Of a DNA stretch of 64,000 bases, positions 36,472 through 45,106 are shown piece after piece. Origin of the DNA: Lachnospiraceae bacterium (GTDB lineage Bacteria; Bacillota; Clostridia; Lachnospirales; Lachnospiraceae); NCBI GenBank assembly GCA_022790855.1, contig JAAVYA010000037.1:84999-148998 (forward strand), in the 5' to 3' direction. Both the position numbers and the translations under genes were made by a program. The notes below the pieces were generated by a model, which saw only the letters and a program-made list of their open reading frames with translations, was not told where the DNA came from and ran no database searches. Each line of letters starts with the position of its first letter. The stretch's first letter is position 1.

Positions 36472-37818
36472 ATGGACAGCATGAATCGCGAGGCCAATGG
36501 GCGAAGCTTGGAAGGAATGAACCCGGAAAAGACCAGGTATACCGTACCATGCATGTTTGGAAAAAGTATTTCGGAACCTCTGATCGCGGAAGTACCGGGG
36601 TCGAAAAGCATTACGAACCGTGCGCTTCTTTTGGCTACTCTTGCAGATGGGAAAAGTACGCTGCAAGGAGCGCTGTTTTCTGACGACTCACGCCATTTTC
36701 TGAAATGTATTCAAGAGCTGGGATTTGAGGCATATGAAAATGAGAAGGAAAGAAGAATCGAAATCATAGGACAGGGAGGAAGAATCCCACGTAAGGAAGC
36801 TTCTATTTATGTGGGAAGCGCGGGAACGGCCGCCCGGTTTCTGACTGCCTGCCTGGGAGTAAGCCAGGGGCGTTATCATTTGGATGCTTCTCCCCAGATG
36901 CGCCGCCGTCCCATGGCCCCTCTGCTGGCCTGCCTGAAGGAGACAGGCTGTGAAGTGATATGCGAAGAGAAAGAAGGATGTTTTCCCTTTACCCTTCAGG
37001 GAAACGGCTTTCAAAAACCCAGTATCACGGTGGACATTGCAGACAGCAGCCAGTTTTTAAGCGGGCTGTTGATCGCATCTGTCTTGGATGGGAAGGAGAG
37101 GAAGATACAGGTTCAGGGAACCCATGGGATGGCCTATATCCGTATGACGGAGCAGATGATGGGGCAGTTTGGCGTCCAGGTAAAAGAGCTGCCAGGCGGC
37201 TGCTTTCAAATACCGGCAGGACAGCACTATCAGGCGCGGGATTATCAGATTGAGCCGGATGTCTCCGCAGCCTGCTACTTTTATGGGATGGCGCCTCTTT
37301 TGGGAAGAAAGGTGCAGGTGAAGCATGTGCACTTTGATTCTCTGCAGGGGGATGTGGAATTTCTGCGGATTTTGGAACGGATGGGATGTCAGGTGATGGA
37401 GGATACGGAAGGTATCTGGGTTATGGGCCCTCCCAAAGGGCGGTTTCGGGGTGTGGAAGCAGATATGTCTTCCTGTTCCGATCAGGCCATTACCTTGGCG
37501 GCCCTGGCGCCTTTTGGGGATTCGCCTACGCTGATTAAGGGAATCGGGCATATCCGCCTTCAGGAGAGCGACCGGATGCGGGCCATTGCCACAGAGCTGG
37601 AAAAGTTAGGAATTCGATGTGAAATGGGAGCAGATACGTTGAAAATTTATCCCGGTTCTCCCAGGCCGGGCAGCGTAAAGACGTACGAGGACCACCGGAT
37701 GGCCATGGGATTTTCCTTGCTTGGATTACGGGCGGAGGGCATCGTAATTGAGGATCCTCTCTGCTGCCGGAAAACCTTTGAAAATTATTTTGACGTTATG
37801 GAGGCAGTATTACGATGA
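36472..37818 (+). CDS. aroA: 3-phosphoshikimate 1-carboxyvinyltransferase (EPSP synthase)
   Basis: A 448-residue EPSP synthase, step six of the shikimate pathway. It has VPGSKSITNRALLLA (substrate Lys/Ser/Arg), VGSAGTAARFLTA, RRRPMAPL, DSSQFLSGLL, SCSDQAITLAALA and LQESDRMRAIATEL, covering the catalytic Asp/Lys/Glu set. The active-site loop reads GSAGTAARF rather than the class I GNAGTAMRP, which fits the divergent (class II-like) glyphosate-tolerant group by family knowledge. The first 16-20 residues are an extension before the conserved core; ATG 36481 or 36517 are alternative starts. Overlaps larE by 4 nt. Confidence 0.95.
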   Translation: MDSMNREANGRSLEGMNPEKTRYTVPCMFGKSISEPLIAEVPGSKSITNRALLLATLADGKSTLQGALFSDDSRHFLKCIQELGFEAYENEKERRIEIIGQGGRIPRKEASIYVGSAGTAARFLTACLGVSQGRYHLDASPQMRRRPMAPLLACLKETGCEVICEEKEGCFPFTLQGNGFQKPSITVDIADSSQFLSGLLIASVLDGKERKIQVQGTHGMAYIRMTEQMMGQFGVQVKELPGGCFQIPAGQHYQARDYQIEPDVSAACYFYGMAPLLGRKVQVKHVHFDSLQGDVEFLRILERMGCQVMEDTEGIWVMGPPKGRFRGVEADMSSCSDQAITLAALAPFGDSPTLIKGIGHIRLQESDRMRAIATELEKLGIRCEMGADTLKIYPGSPRPGSVKTYEDHRMAMGFSLLGLRAEGIVIEDPLCCRKTFENYFDVMEAVLR

Positions 37819-38633
37819 GCCAGGATAAGATTTTAATGGAAAAAATGGAGCGCCTGAAACAATATTTCAAAGAGCTGGGAGATGTAGCGGTGGCTTTTTC
37901 CGGCGGTGTAGATTCCACCTTTTTACTAAAAGCAGCCTATGATACGCTGGGCGATCATGCCATTGCAGTAACGGCCGTATCCTTGTCTTTTCCGGAACGG
38001 GAGCTGAATGAGGCAAAAGAATTCTGCAAAAGGGAGCAAATCCGCCAGATCATGTATGAATTCAAAGAGCTGGAGCTTCCCGGGTTTCGGGAAAATCCAA
38101 AGGATCGCTGCTATATTTGCAAAAAAGGGATTTTGACCAGGATTTTGCAGATTGCCAAAGAACATGGCATTTCCTATGTTGCAGAAGGCTCTAACCTGGA
38201 CGATAATCAAGATTACCGGCCGGGACATCGCGCCATTGCGGAATTGGGAATCAAAAGTCCCCTTCGGGAAGCACAGCTAACCAAAGAGGAGATCCGTCTC
38301 CTTTCCAGGGAACTGGGGCTTCCTACTTGGAGCAAACCTTCCTTTGCCTGCTTAGCGACTCGTATTCCCTATGGGGAGACGATCACGGAGGAAAAGCTGA
38401 CTATGGTAGGGCAGGCGGAACAGCTTCTGTTGGAGGAAGGATTTTCCCAGATGCGTGTGCGCATCCATGGTGAGATTGCTAGAATAGAGGTTCTTCCCGG
38501 AGACTTGGAGCGGTTACTGCAGATGGAGCTGCGGGAAAAAATTACTGAGAAAATGAAAAAAATGGGTTTTCGCTATGTAACCTTGGATTTGGAAGGATAC
38601 CGCACCGGGAGCATGAATGAAGGGCTGAAATAG
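37815..38633 (+). CDS. larE: LarE, ATP-dependent sulfur transferase (three-cysteine type)
   Basis: A 272-residue PP-loop protein (AFSGGVDSTFLLKAA). LarE adenylylates and sulfurates the pyridinium dicarboxylate precursor of the nickel-pincer cofactor of lactate racemase. Three conserved cysteines are visible, Cys99 and Cys102 in DRCYICKKG and Cys179 in PSFACLATRIPYGE. This set is reported for LarE enzymes that carry a [4Fe-4S] cluster and use it catalytically, unlike the single sacrificial Cys form. No larA, larB or larC is nearby. Translation is coupled to aroA through an ATGA overlap. Confidence 0.88.
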   Translation: MSQDKILMEKMERLKQYFKELGDVAVAFSGGVDSTFLLKAAYDTLGDHAIAVTAVSLSFPERELNEAKEFCKREQIRQIMYEFKELELPGFRENPKDRCYICKKGILTRILQIAKEHGISYVAEGSNLDDNQDYRPGHRAIAELGIKSPLREAQLTKEEIRLLSRELGLPTWSKPSFACLATRIPYGETITEEKLTMVGQAEQLLLEEGFSQMRVRIHGEIARIEVLPGDLERLLQMELREKITEKMKKMGFRYVTLDLEGYRTGSMNEGLK

Positions 38634-38647
38634 GCCTGAAAGAAAAG

Positions 38648-38684
38648 CTGCCGCTTTGGGAGGCTACAATCCCATAAGCGGCAG
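38648..38684 (-). terminator. Hairpin between converging larE and CNNM genes
   Basis: CTGCCGCTT (38648-38656) pairs with AAGCGGCAG (38676-38684), enclosing a loop with a second short GGGA/TCCC helix. On the minus strand it is followed by a T-rich stretch (CTTTTCTTTC). It is a plausible terminator in either direction. Confidence 0.6.
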
Positions 38685-38708
38685 TTCCTGATGAAAATCA
38701 TCTGTATA

Positions 38709-39983
38709 TTATTCGGTCTTTTCTTCTTTTTTTTGTGGAATACGCATAAAGATTTTATGAATTCGATTTTTTTCCATATCCTCCACCCGCAAAAATACAT
38801 CATCCGGGGTAGTGATCGTTTCTCCCACAGTGGGAAGATGGTCCAGCAGGCCAATCATATATCCGCCGATGGAATCGTAATCCTCCGAGGTCAGATCCAA
38901 ATCCAGTTGCTCGCTTAAATCATCCAGATTCATGGATCCTTGTACCATGTATTCGTAATCATTTATTTTCTGAATGGGATCCTCTTCATCATCGTCGTAT
39001 TCGTCCCGAATCTCTCCAACAATCTCTTCCAACAAATCTTCTAAGGTGATCAAACCGGCCGTAGCGCCGTATTCATCCAGGACAATGGCAATATTAATAG
39101 AAGACTGCCGCATCTCGATCAGCAGCTCCGAGGTATTCTTATGCTCATAAGTGTAATAAGGCTTACGCAAAATATCCCTGACAGAAAAATGCTCCCGATC
39201 TTCACATAAAAGCAAATCTTTCATATTGATAATACCGATTACATTGTCGGTGGAGCCTTCGTATACCGGAAGCCTGGTAAAATGATCTTCTTGGAAAATA
39301 TCCAACAGCTCTTCGTATGTGCTGTCGATATCGGCAAAGGTCATATCAATACGAGGTACCATAATGGCTTTTGCCTGTGCATCGCCGAAATCAAACACGT
39401 TGTTGATCATTACCCGCTCTTCTGTCTCAATGACACCCTCTTCATGGCTGACATCCACAATCGTTCGGAGCTCATCCTCGGTCATGGTGTTCTGTCCCTT
39501 TGAGGGATCGATCCGTAACAGAAATAGAAATGCCATGGCCAGCTTATTCACCAGGAAAATCACCGGGGTCAAAAGCTTCATCAAAAGGCTGATAACGCCG
39601 GAATAAGCCAGGGAAATGCTGTCTGCATGAAGCGTGGCAAGGGTCTTTGGGGAAATCTCGCCGAAAATCAAAATTAATAATGTAATAATTCCGGTTGCAA
39701 TACCTACGAATGCATTCCCTCCTAACCGGATAGCAATCGAGGTGGATAGAGAAGATGCCGTCAGGTTCACAATGTTGTTCCCCACTAAAATAGCGCTTAA
39801 CATCTTACCGGAATCATCCGTAATCTTCAGCACCCGTTTGGCTCTTGCATTGCCATTGTCGGCCAGGGTTCTCATTTTAATTCTGTTGCAGGTGGTCAGC
39901 GCTGTTTCTGCCGAGGAAAAAAATCCGGATAGGATAACCAGCACGATTAAGATAATGATCTGCGTGACGTCACTTGGGTCCAA
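38709..39983 (-). CDS. CNNM/CBS-domain transporter (HlyC/CorC family)
   Basis: A 424-residue membrane protein. A CNNM domain with about four hydrophobic segments (residues 5-160, starting LSGFFSSAETALTT) leads to two CBS domains (about 195-320, IMVPRIDMTFADI and LDEYGATAGLITLEDLLEEI) and a C-terminal CorC/HlyC domain (about 335-415). Family members export Mg2+ or act in Mg2+/Co2+ homeostasis and were formerly called hemolysins. The acidic stretch EIRDEYDDDEEDP is typical. Monocistronic, with its own promoter. Confidence 0.92.
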   Translation of the reverse strand: MDPSDVTQIIILIVLVILSGFFSSAETALTTCNRIKMRTLADNGNARAKRVLKITDDSGKMLSAILVGNNIVNLTASSLSTSIAIRLGGNAFVGIATGIITLLILIFGEISPKTLATLHADSISLAYSGVISLLMKLLTPVIFLVNKLAMAFLFLLRIDPSKGQNTMTEDELRTIVDVSHEEGVIETEERVMINNVFDFGDAQAKAIMVPRIDMTFADIDSTYEELLDIFQEDHFTRLPVYEGSTDNVIGIINMKDLLLCEDREHFSVRDILRKPYYTYEHKNTSELLIEMRQSSINIAIVLDEYGATAGLITLEDLLEEIVGEIRDEYDDDEEDPIQKINDYEYMVQGSMNLDDLSEQLDLDLTSEDYDSIGGYMIGLLDHLPTVGETITTPDDVFLRVEDMEKNRIHKIFMRIPQKKEEKTE

Positions 39984-40031
39984 GTATTATTCTCTCCTTT
40001 CTTAAGACACCGGTTCACAGTGCTATTCATA

Positions 40032-40060
40032 AATATACTGTAAAACGGTGAAAATTGCAA
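40032..40060 (-). promoter_or_regulatory. SigA-type promoter of the CNNM transporter gene
   Basis: On the minus strand TTGCAA (40055-40060) and TATATT (40032-40037) with a 17-bp spacer, about 50 nt upstream of the start. The rest of 39984-40261 has no gene; a TTGTAT near 40110 may belong to a plus-strand promoter for the next gene. Confidence 0.7.
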
Positions 40061-40261
40061 GGAATTAAGAAAAAATTTAGAAATTTTCAGTAACAGTTTA
40101 GCCCAGGACATTGTATTTACTGCAAAGTCCATATGATAAAGCTGTTACAATTATCACAGGATTTTTACGGAAAAACGGCCGCCCTTCCCAATCACATGGC
40201 ATAAAAACAGAAAAAATATCATATATTGAAAACAGGACAGGATTGGAAAGGAAGGATGAGC

Positions 40262-40636
40262 ATGGATAAGATTGGGAAAAATTGGACTTATGGACTGCCT
40301 CTGCTGAAGATTTTGCTGTTCATGTATATTGTCACAGGAGGATTGTTACTGCTTTTAACGGTATTGCTGTCAAAAATGCAGCTAAGCGAAGGGGCTGTTT
40401 CCATCGGGATTGTGGCTATTTATGTTATCTCAGGTTTTTTGGGCGGCTTGTTGGCGGGGAAGCGGATGAAAAGCAGGAAATTTCTCTGGGGAATGGTGAT
40501 GGGAGCCTGCTATTTTCTGGTGCTGGCTATTGGGTCGGTTGTATTCCATAAGGGCCTGGATATGGAAATGACCCGCTTTGCCACGACGCTGGTGCTTTGC
40601 ATTGCTTCCGGCATGGTGGGAGGTATGGTTGGATAG
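40262..40636 (+). CDS. TIGR04086-type membrane protein
   Basis: A 124-residue protein with four hydrophobic segments (LLKILLFMYIVTGGLLLLLT, AVSIGIVAIYVISGFLGGLL, FLWGMVMGACYFLVLAIG, FATTLVLCIASGMVGGMVG). The layout fits the TIGR04086 family of Firmicutes membrane proteins, which in many Clostridia sits just before the SCIFF gene and secDF. Here a two-component system and a tRNA gene separate it from scfA by 2.7 kb. The start is ATG 40262 after GGAAGG; the frame is open from 40226. Function unknown. Confidence 0.72.
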   Translation: MDKIGKNWTYGLPLLKILLFMYIVTGGLLLLLTVLLSKMQLSEGAVSIGIVAIYVISGFLGGLLAGKRMKSRKFLWGMVMGACYFLVLAIGSVVFHKGLDMEMTRFATTLVLCIASGMVGGMVG

Positions 40637-40666
40637 GGAGCGCATACATATCATAATAAAGCAGGG

Positions 40667-40704
40667 ACTGCCGCATGAAATTTCAATTATGCGGCAGTTT
40701 TTTT
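40667..40704 (+). terminator. Terminator between converging genes
   Basis: ACTGCCGCAT (40667-40676) and ATGCGGCAGT (40689-40698) form a 10-bp stem followed by TTTTTT. It stops the TIGR04086 gene before the minus-strand histidine kinase. Confidence 0.88.
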
Positions 40705-40717
40705 GATCAGTACATAG

Positions 40718-42025
40718 TTAATTTTGTCTGACGACAGCTCCATCCCCATTGATCAAAAATTCCACAATAGCCCTAAACTGGTCGCAGTCAATAAAGATAT
40801 CAAAACGTCCCCCCAATGCGGAGGTGTAAGTGCTTACAATGGCAAGCCCTAAGCCGTTGCCGTCACTGGTCCGTGATTCGTCTCCCCGGGAAAAACGCTC
40901 CACAATTTGTTCCTTGGTAAAATTCATATGATAACTGGCCGTATTAGTAATTTCAAAACGGATCGATCTTCCCGTATCTGTGGGAATGGATTTTGTTTTC
41001 AGGAATACCCGGGTACCAGAGGCAGAGTATTTCAAGGCATTCTCTACCAGGTTTTGACAGATGCGGTACAAATAACTGCTGTCGGTGATCAGCTCCGTAT
41101 CGGCGGCCGTCAGTTCGGCTATAAATTCCACGCTGCCGGCTGATATGGCGTCCTCCATATCGGCATAGATCTGCTCCACCAGCCGGTTCAGCTTTAGAGG
41201 CTCTGGATGCAGTTCAATATTTCCACTGCTGGTTTTCGCTAAAGAAAACAGGCTGTCAATCATTTCTTTTAACTTTCTTGCCTTCACGGAAAGTACATCT
41301 ACGTAATCCGCCATCGTATCGCTCAAAGGTTCTTTTTTCATCAAATCAATGTAACCTACCATAGAAGTGAGGGGCGTTTTTAAGTCGTGGGATACATTGG
41401 AGATCAGGTCCACTTTTAGCTGTTCGCTTTTGATGGCTGCCGCCACGCTTCTTTTCTCCGCTTCCACAGCATCATCTATTACTTTTTGGTTGGCGTTTGC
41501 GGTATTTGCCATAATAAGGTCCAATTGCTTTGCCAGAAAGCGGGATAATGTGGTCTGGCAGGTAAAAAAGGAAATAAAGACAGCAAAAATCATGACATAT
41601 CCGGAGGAATAGTTACTGACATACATCCAACTGTCCGCCCGGCGAAAACTTTCTATCAGGTTTAAAAAGGAAATCACGGAAACGGCCAACAGAATGGCAA
41701 AGAGAAGGTACAACATATTCTGAAGCTTGCGGGCGGATTGTTTCCAGTCATTGTAGGTGAAGGAGGCGTCAATGGGCCGTTTCCGGGCATTCTGTTCCAG
41801 AAACGCCCGAAGGGCAAGGGCACAGGCAGGAATCAGAAAAATATCCGCCAGAAGGGAAAGCCGTAAGGTTTCCATGGTAATGTAATTGTATTTCCGGTCT
41901 TGAATGATATAAAAAAAGTAAAAAGCAATGAGGCCGAAGAGAATGCTTGCCAATATGCGCCCACCGCCGTGTTTCAGAAATGCTTTACATCTGGTTATTG
42001 TCGTATTTTTCCATTTTGTAGCCAA
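40718..42025 (-). CDS. VanS-like membrane sensor histidine kinase
   Basis: A 435-residue kinase with four predicted TM helices in the first about 165 residues (two pairs, around 22-75 and 103-165), no large extracellular domain, HisKA with NVSHDLKTPLTSMVGYID, and HATPase_c with NLVENALKYS and SDGNGLGLAIV. The first codon on record is TTG 42025, 3 nt after GGGGAA and overlapping the regulator gene by 41 nt; another TTG at 41953 is possible, so the start is uncertain. It pairs with the overlapping OmpR-type regulator. The target genes are not obvious from context. Confidence 0.88.
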   Translation of the reverse strand: MATKWKNTTITRCKAFLKHGGGRILASILFGLIAFYFFYIIQDRKYNYITMETLRLSLLADIFLIPACALALRAFLEQNARKRPIDASFTYNDWKQSARKLQNMLYLLFAILLAVSVISFLNLIESFRRADSWMYVSNYSSGYVMIFAVFISFFTCQTTLSRFLAKQLDLIMANTANANQKVIDDAVEAEKRSVAAAIKSEQLKVDLISNVSHDLKTPLTSMVGYIDLMKKEPLSDTMADYVDVLSVKARKLKEMIDSLFSLAKTSSGNIELHPEPLKLNRLVEQIYADMEDAISAGSVEFIAELTAADTELITDSSYLYRICQNLVENALKYSASGTRVFLKTKSIPTDTGRSIRFEITNTASYHMNFTKEQIVERFSRGDESRTSDGNGLGLAIVSTYTSALGGRFDIFIDCDQFRAIVEFLINGDGAVVRQN

Positions 42026-42704
42026 TTCCCCACACCACCTTTACATATTTTGGATTTCTTGGATCAATTTCTGTTTTTTCCCGGATATGGCGGATATGGA
42101 CCATTACCGTATTTTCAACGGTAAAGCTGGCAGATTCTCCCCATACCCGTTCGTAAATTTGCTCAGCCGGAAAGACCTGGCCTGGATGTTCCATAAGCAA
42201 AAGCAATATCTTGTATTCTGTGGCGGTCAGCTTTACTTCCGTTCCATCTACAATTACAATGCGTTGGGCCATGTCCAGTACCAGTCCTCCATTGACTAGT
42301 TTCTGGGCGTCCCCTTTCGGAGCGCTGCCTCCCCAAGCGTGATACCTGCGAAGCTGAGCTTTTACCCGTGCTACCAGTTCCGCCGTGTTATAAGGCTTAC
42401 TGATATAATCGTCGGCGCCCATGACCAAACCGGAAACCTTGTCGCTTTCTTCGGTTTTCGCGGATAAAATAATCACCGGAATTTTATTCGTTTCCCGTAT
42501 TTTCATCAAAGCGGACAAGCCGTTGAGCCGGGGCATCATGACGTCTAATAGGATCAGGTCGATGGGATAGGATTGCAGTGCGTCTAAAGCTTCCAGTCCG
42601 TCGTAGGCTTTCCGAACGGAATATCCTTCAAATTCCAATAGTTTGCTGAGAGAGTAGACGATTTCCCTGTTGTCATCCACCACCAGAATTGTTTCTGCGT
42701 CCAT
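41985..42704 (-). CDS. VanR/OmpR-family response regulator
   Basis: A 239-residue regulator. The receiver domain (ILVVDDNREIV; phospho-Asp in LILLDVMMPRLNG; Lys in YISKPY) is followed by an OmpR winged helix (about 140-235) ending in YVKVVWGIGYKMEK. The VWGIGYK ending and overall sequence resemble VanR-type regulators, but no vancomycin resistance genes are present. It overlaps the partner kinase gene, so translation is coupled. Confidence 0.93.
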   Translation of the reverse strand: MDAETILVVDDNREIVYSLSKLLEFEGYSVRKAYDGLEALDALQSYPIDLILLDVMMPRLNGLSALMKIRETNKIPVIILSAKTEESDKVSGLVMGADDYISKPYNTAELVARVKAQLRRYHAWGGSAPKGDAQKLVNGGLVLDMAQRIVIVDGTEVKLTATEYKILLLLMEHPGQVFPAEQIYERVWGESASFTVENTVMVHIRHIREKTEIDPRNPKYVKVVWGIGYKMEKYDNNQM

Positions 42705-42765
42705 TGTGTCAGTCCTTTCTTACCGGAAAACAACTGTGTGCCGGTTCTCATGAGATATATGGATT

Positions 42766-42794
42766 ATAATAGCGGCATCCAAAAAGAAACTCAA
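42766..42794 (-). promoter_or_regulatory. Promoter of the two-component system
   Basis: On the minus strand TTGAGT (42789-42794) and TATTAT (42766-42771) with a 17-bp spacer, about 62 nt upstream of the regulator start. A TATAAT overlaps the -10 region three bases downstream and may be the real -10. Confidence 0.5.
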
Positions 42795-43073
42795 TGAAAT
42801 TCTTAAAAAAAACTAAAGTTTTAAATAAAAATGATAGTCCGGGTTTGCATTGTCCGCTATGGCACCATTATCGTTGTAAACTCCAGGTTTGAACATTACA
42901 TTTAGCGTTGACATTATAATTGGAAAATAATTATAATATAAATTGACTGTGACACGATCAGCTTTTTCAAAGCGCAGAGTGAGGATTCCGGTATTCTGTA
43001 CCAAACGCTTTATTAATTTGTATCTTTCTGACTGCGCAAAGCAGAAAAAGCAGCTACAGATGTCCTAGAAGTA
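42795..43073. other. Spacer with a short gene-like remnant
   Basis: About 280 bp with no convincing gene. A minus-strand frame (42813-43004, 63 codons, TTG start, no clear SD) ends in NPDYHFYLKL and could be a relic of a secreted protein, but nothing firm can be assigned. The rest is AT-rich. Confidence 0.35.
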
Positions 43074-43121
43074 AAAAATCCATCCGTTATTGGTTTTAAA
43101 ACCAATAACGGATGGATTTTT
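43074..43121. terminator. Long perfect palindrome, terminator next to tRNA-Ala
   Basis: Two 24-bp arms (43074-43097 and 43098-43121) are perfect reverse complements with A-run and T-run ends (AAAAATCC...GGATTTTT). Such symmetry gives a bidirectional terminator. It lies 5 nt past the 3' end of the minus-strand tRNA gene. Confidence 0.88.
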
Positions 43122-43126
43122 AAAAA

Positions 43127-43199
43127 TGGAGCATACGGGACTTGAACCCGTGGCCTCCACACTGCCAGTGTGGCGCGCTCCCAACTGCGCTAATGCCCC
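43127..43199 (-). tRNA. tRNA-Ala (anticodon GGC)
   Basis: A 73-nt cloverleaf on the minus strand. The acceptor GGGGCAT/ATGCTCC includes the G3-U70 pair that marks alanine tRNAs. The D arm is AGCGCAGTTGGGAGCGC, the anticodon stem CCACA/TGTGG encloses loop CTGGCAG (anticodon GGC), and the T arm contains GGTTCGAGTCC. The discriminator is A73, and CCA is not encoded. It reads GCC and GCU alanine codons. Confidence 0.96.
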
Positions 43200-43207
43200 A
43201 TACGAAT

Positions 43208-43235
43208 AGTATATCATAAAATTTTAAAAAAGCAA
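43208..43235 (-). promoter_or_regulatory. Promoter of tRNA-Ala
   Basis: On the minus strand TTGCTT (43230-43235) and TATACT (43208-43213) with a 16-bp spacer, directly upstream of the tRNA. Confidence 0.65.
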
Positions 43236-43269
43236 CAAAAAAATTAAATTGAAAAAAATGCGAAAATAC

Positions 43270-43299
43270 TTTACCGTTCCCGATAAAATATGCTATAAT
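43270..43299 (+). promoter_or_regulatory. Promoter of the SCIFF gene
   Basis: TTTACC (43270-43275) and TATAAT (43294-43299) with an 18-bp spacer, about 36 nt before the scfA start. Confidence 0.7.
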
Positions 43300-43334
43300 A
43301 CCCGATAGTATGGATGACAGAAAGGAAGAGGATT

Positions 43335-43475
43335 ATGAAACACATAAAGACACTGAATACAAAGAAGCTTCAGAACACAGTAAAGAAGGGCGGCTGCGGC
43401 GAGTGCCAGACCTCTTGCCAGTCCGCATGCAAGACCTCCTGTACCGTTGGAAACCAGAGCTGCGAGCACAAATAA
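43335..43475 (+). CDS. scfA: SCIFF precursor peptide (six cysteines in forty-five residues)
   Basis: A 46-residue peptide beginning MKHIKTLNTKKLQNTVKK, followed by a cysteine-rich core with Cys at 21, 24, 28, 32, 36 and 43 (GGCGECQTSCQSACKTSC). This is the near-invariant SCIFF ranthipeptide precursor of Clostridia. Its partner scfB installs thioether cross-links between Cys and acceptor residues such as Thr. The SD AAAGGAAGAGG precedes ATG 43335. The natural role of SCIFF is not settled; quorum-like signalling and metabolic control have been proposed for relatives. Confidence 0.97.
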   Translation: MKHIKTLNTKKLQNTVKKGGCGECQTSCQSACKTSCTVGNQSCEHK

Positions 43476-43517
43476 GCAGCGGTTACATAAGGAGAAGGCC
43501 GTGACCGGCATATGATT

Positions 43518-43544
43518 GCAGCCGGTATGTGGCCAGCCGGCTGC
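43518..43544 (+). promoter_or_regulatory. Hairpin between scfA and scfB
   Basis: GCAGCCGG (43518-43525) and CCGGCTGC (43537-43544) form an 8-bp perfect stem with an 11-nt loop and no T-tract. It may protect the short scfA mRNA 3' end or lower scfB expression relative to scfA. The remaining spacer to 43742 (about 200 bp) shows no convincing gene. Confidence 0.5.
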
Positions 43545-43742
43545 CCCTACCTATGGTGGGCGGCGGCAGTGTGGGAACAGTAATGCAGATGGACCGTTCG
43601 CGCCGGAATTTGTCAGGTATCGCTATTTGCGGGGATGTTAAGCGCCTTGCAGAGGGAAGCGCCTGGTACAATTCGGAGGCGGGCGGTCATTTGTGCGTTA
43701 TAGAAATGGAACCCAGAACCAGAAAGCGAGGAACAAGATCAA

Positions 43743-45095
43743 GTGGTTCATCAATTTAAAAATAATGGTTACAATATTGTATTAGATGTAAACAGCGGGT
43801 CCGTGCATGTGGTGGATGATGTAACGTATGATTTGATTCCATTATATCAGGAAAGCTCCCGGGAGGAGATTGTCAGGCAGCTTGCGGGAACATACGTCAA
43901 AGAGGAGATTGAAGAGGCGTACCAGGAAGTGGCAGAGCTTTCTGAGAGCGGCCAGTTATTTTCCAAGGATGAATATGAAGATTATATTCATGCCTTTCAG
44001 AACCGTCAGACCGTGGTGAAGGCGCTGTGCCTTCATATTGCCCATGATTGTAATTTGGCTTGCCGTTATTGCTTTGCCGAAGAAGGGGAATATCATGGCA
44101 GGCGTGAGCTGATGCCCTTTGAAGTTGGAAAAGCTGCGCTGGATTTTCTGATTGCCAATTCCGGGAACCGCAGAAATCTGGAGGTGGATTTTTTCGGAGG
44201 CGAGCCTCTGATGAATTTTCAGGTGGTGAAGGATTTGGTAGCCTATGGGAGAGAGCAGGAGAAGCTTCATGATAAGAATTTCCGTTTTACGTTGACTACC
44301 AACGGCGTTTTGTTGGATGAGGATGTGATGGAGTTTGCCAATCGGGAGATGGCGAATGTGGTTTTGAGCATTGACGGCAGGGAGCAGGTGCACGATTTTA
44401 TGCGTCCCTTCCCCAAAGGAGCCGGAAGCTATCGCCTGATCGTGCCTAAGTTCCAGAAATTTGCCGAGAGCCGGAACCAGGACAAGTATTACGTCCGGGG
44501 AACCTTTACCCGCCATAACCTGGATTTTTCTAAGGATGTGCTGCATCTGGCGGATTTGGGCTTCAAGCAGATTTCCGTGGAGCCGGTGGTAGCTCAGGAG
44601 ACAGAAGACTATGCCCTTCGGGAGGAAGATTTGCCAAAGCTGTTTGAGGAATACGATATCCTTGCAAAAGAAATGATAGCAAGGGAAAAAAAAGGAGAGG
44701 GCTTCAACTTCTTTCATTTCATGATTGATCTTGAGGGCGGGCCCTGCGTGGCAAAACGTTTGAGCGGCTGCGGCTCCGGAACCGAATACCTGGCGGTAAC
44801 GCCATGGGGGGATCTGTATCCCTGCCACCAGTTTGTAGGAGACGAGAAGTTTTATATGGGAAATGTGTACGAAGGAGTGAAGAATACGGACGTACGTGAG
44901 GAATTTCGGGGATGTAACGTATATGCTAAGGAAAAGTGCCAAAACTGTTTTGCAAAATTCTATTGCAGCGGAGGATGCGCGGCCAATTCGTATCATTTTC
45001 ATGGAAGCATCAATGATGCATATGATATTGGATGCCAACTGCAGAAGAAGCGGATTGAATGCGCGATCATGATAAAGGCGGCATTGGCGGAATAA
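43743..45095 (+). CDS. scfB: SCIFF radical SAM maturase
   Basis: A 450-residue radical SAM/SPASM enzyme. An N-terminal peptide-recognition region (about 1-90, starting VHQFKNNGYNIVLDVNSG) leads to the SAM cluster motif CNLACRYC (CX3CX2C), FFGGEPLMNF, and a SPASM domain with cysteines in GGPCVAK, SGCGSGTEYLAV, LYPCHQFVG, CNVYAKEKCQNCFAKFYCSG and GCQLQK. It cross-links the upstream SCIFF peptide. The start is GTG 43743, with GAGGAA about 12 nt upstream. Length and start agree with the family. secDF follows 11 nt later. Confidence 0.96.
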   Translation: MVHQFKNNGYNIVLDVNSGSVHVVDDVTYDLIPLYQESSREEIVRQLAGTYVKEEIEEAYQEVAELSESGQLFSKDEYEDYIHAFQNRQTVVKALCLHIAHDCNLACRYCFAEEGEYHGRRELMPFEVGKAALDFLIANSGNRRNLEVDFFGGEPLMNFQVVKDLVAYGREQEKLHDKNFRFTLTTNGVLLDEDVMEFANREMANVVLSIDGREQVHDFMRPFPKGAGSYRLIVPKFQKFAESRNQDKYYVRGTFTRHNLDFSKDVLHLADLGFKQISVEPVVAQETEDYALREEDLPKLFEEYDILAKEMIAREKKGEGFNFFHFMIDLEGGPCVAKRLSGCGSGTEYLAVTPWGDLYPCHQFVGDEKFYMGNVYEGVKNTDVREEFRGCNVYAKEKCQNCFAKFYCSGGCAANSYHFHGSINDAYDIGCQLQKKRIECAIMIKAALAE

Positions 45096-45106
45096 GGAGG
45101 AAGAGC

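Noticed and set aside
42813..43004. 63-codon minus-strand frame
   Set aside because: Starts at TTG without SD and resembles no complete protein; kept only as a possible relic in the spacer entry.
43529..43759. Possible 76-residue gene between scfA and scfB
   Set aside because: No good SD, runs into the scfB start in another frame and has no recognisable composition; treated as non-coding spacer.
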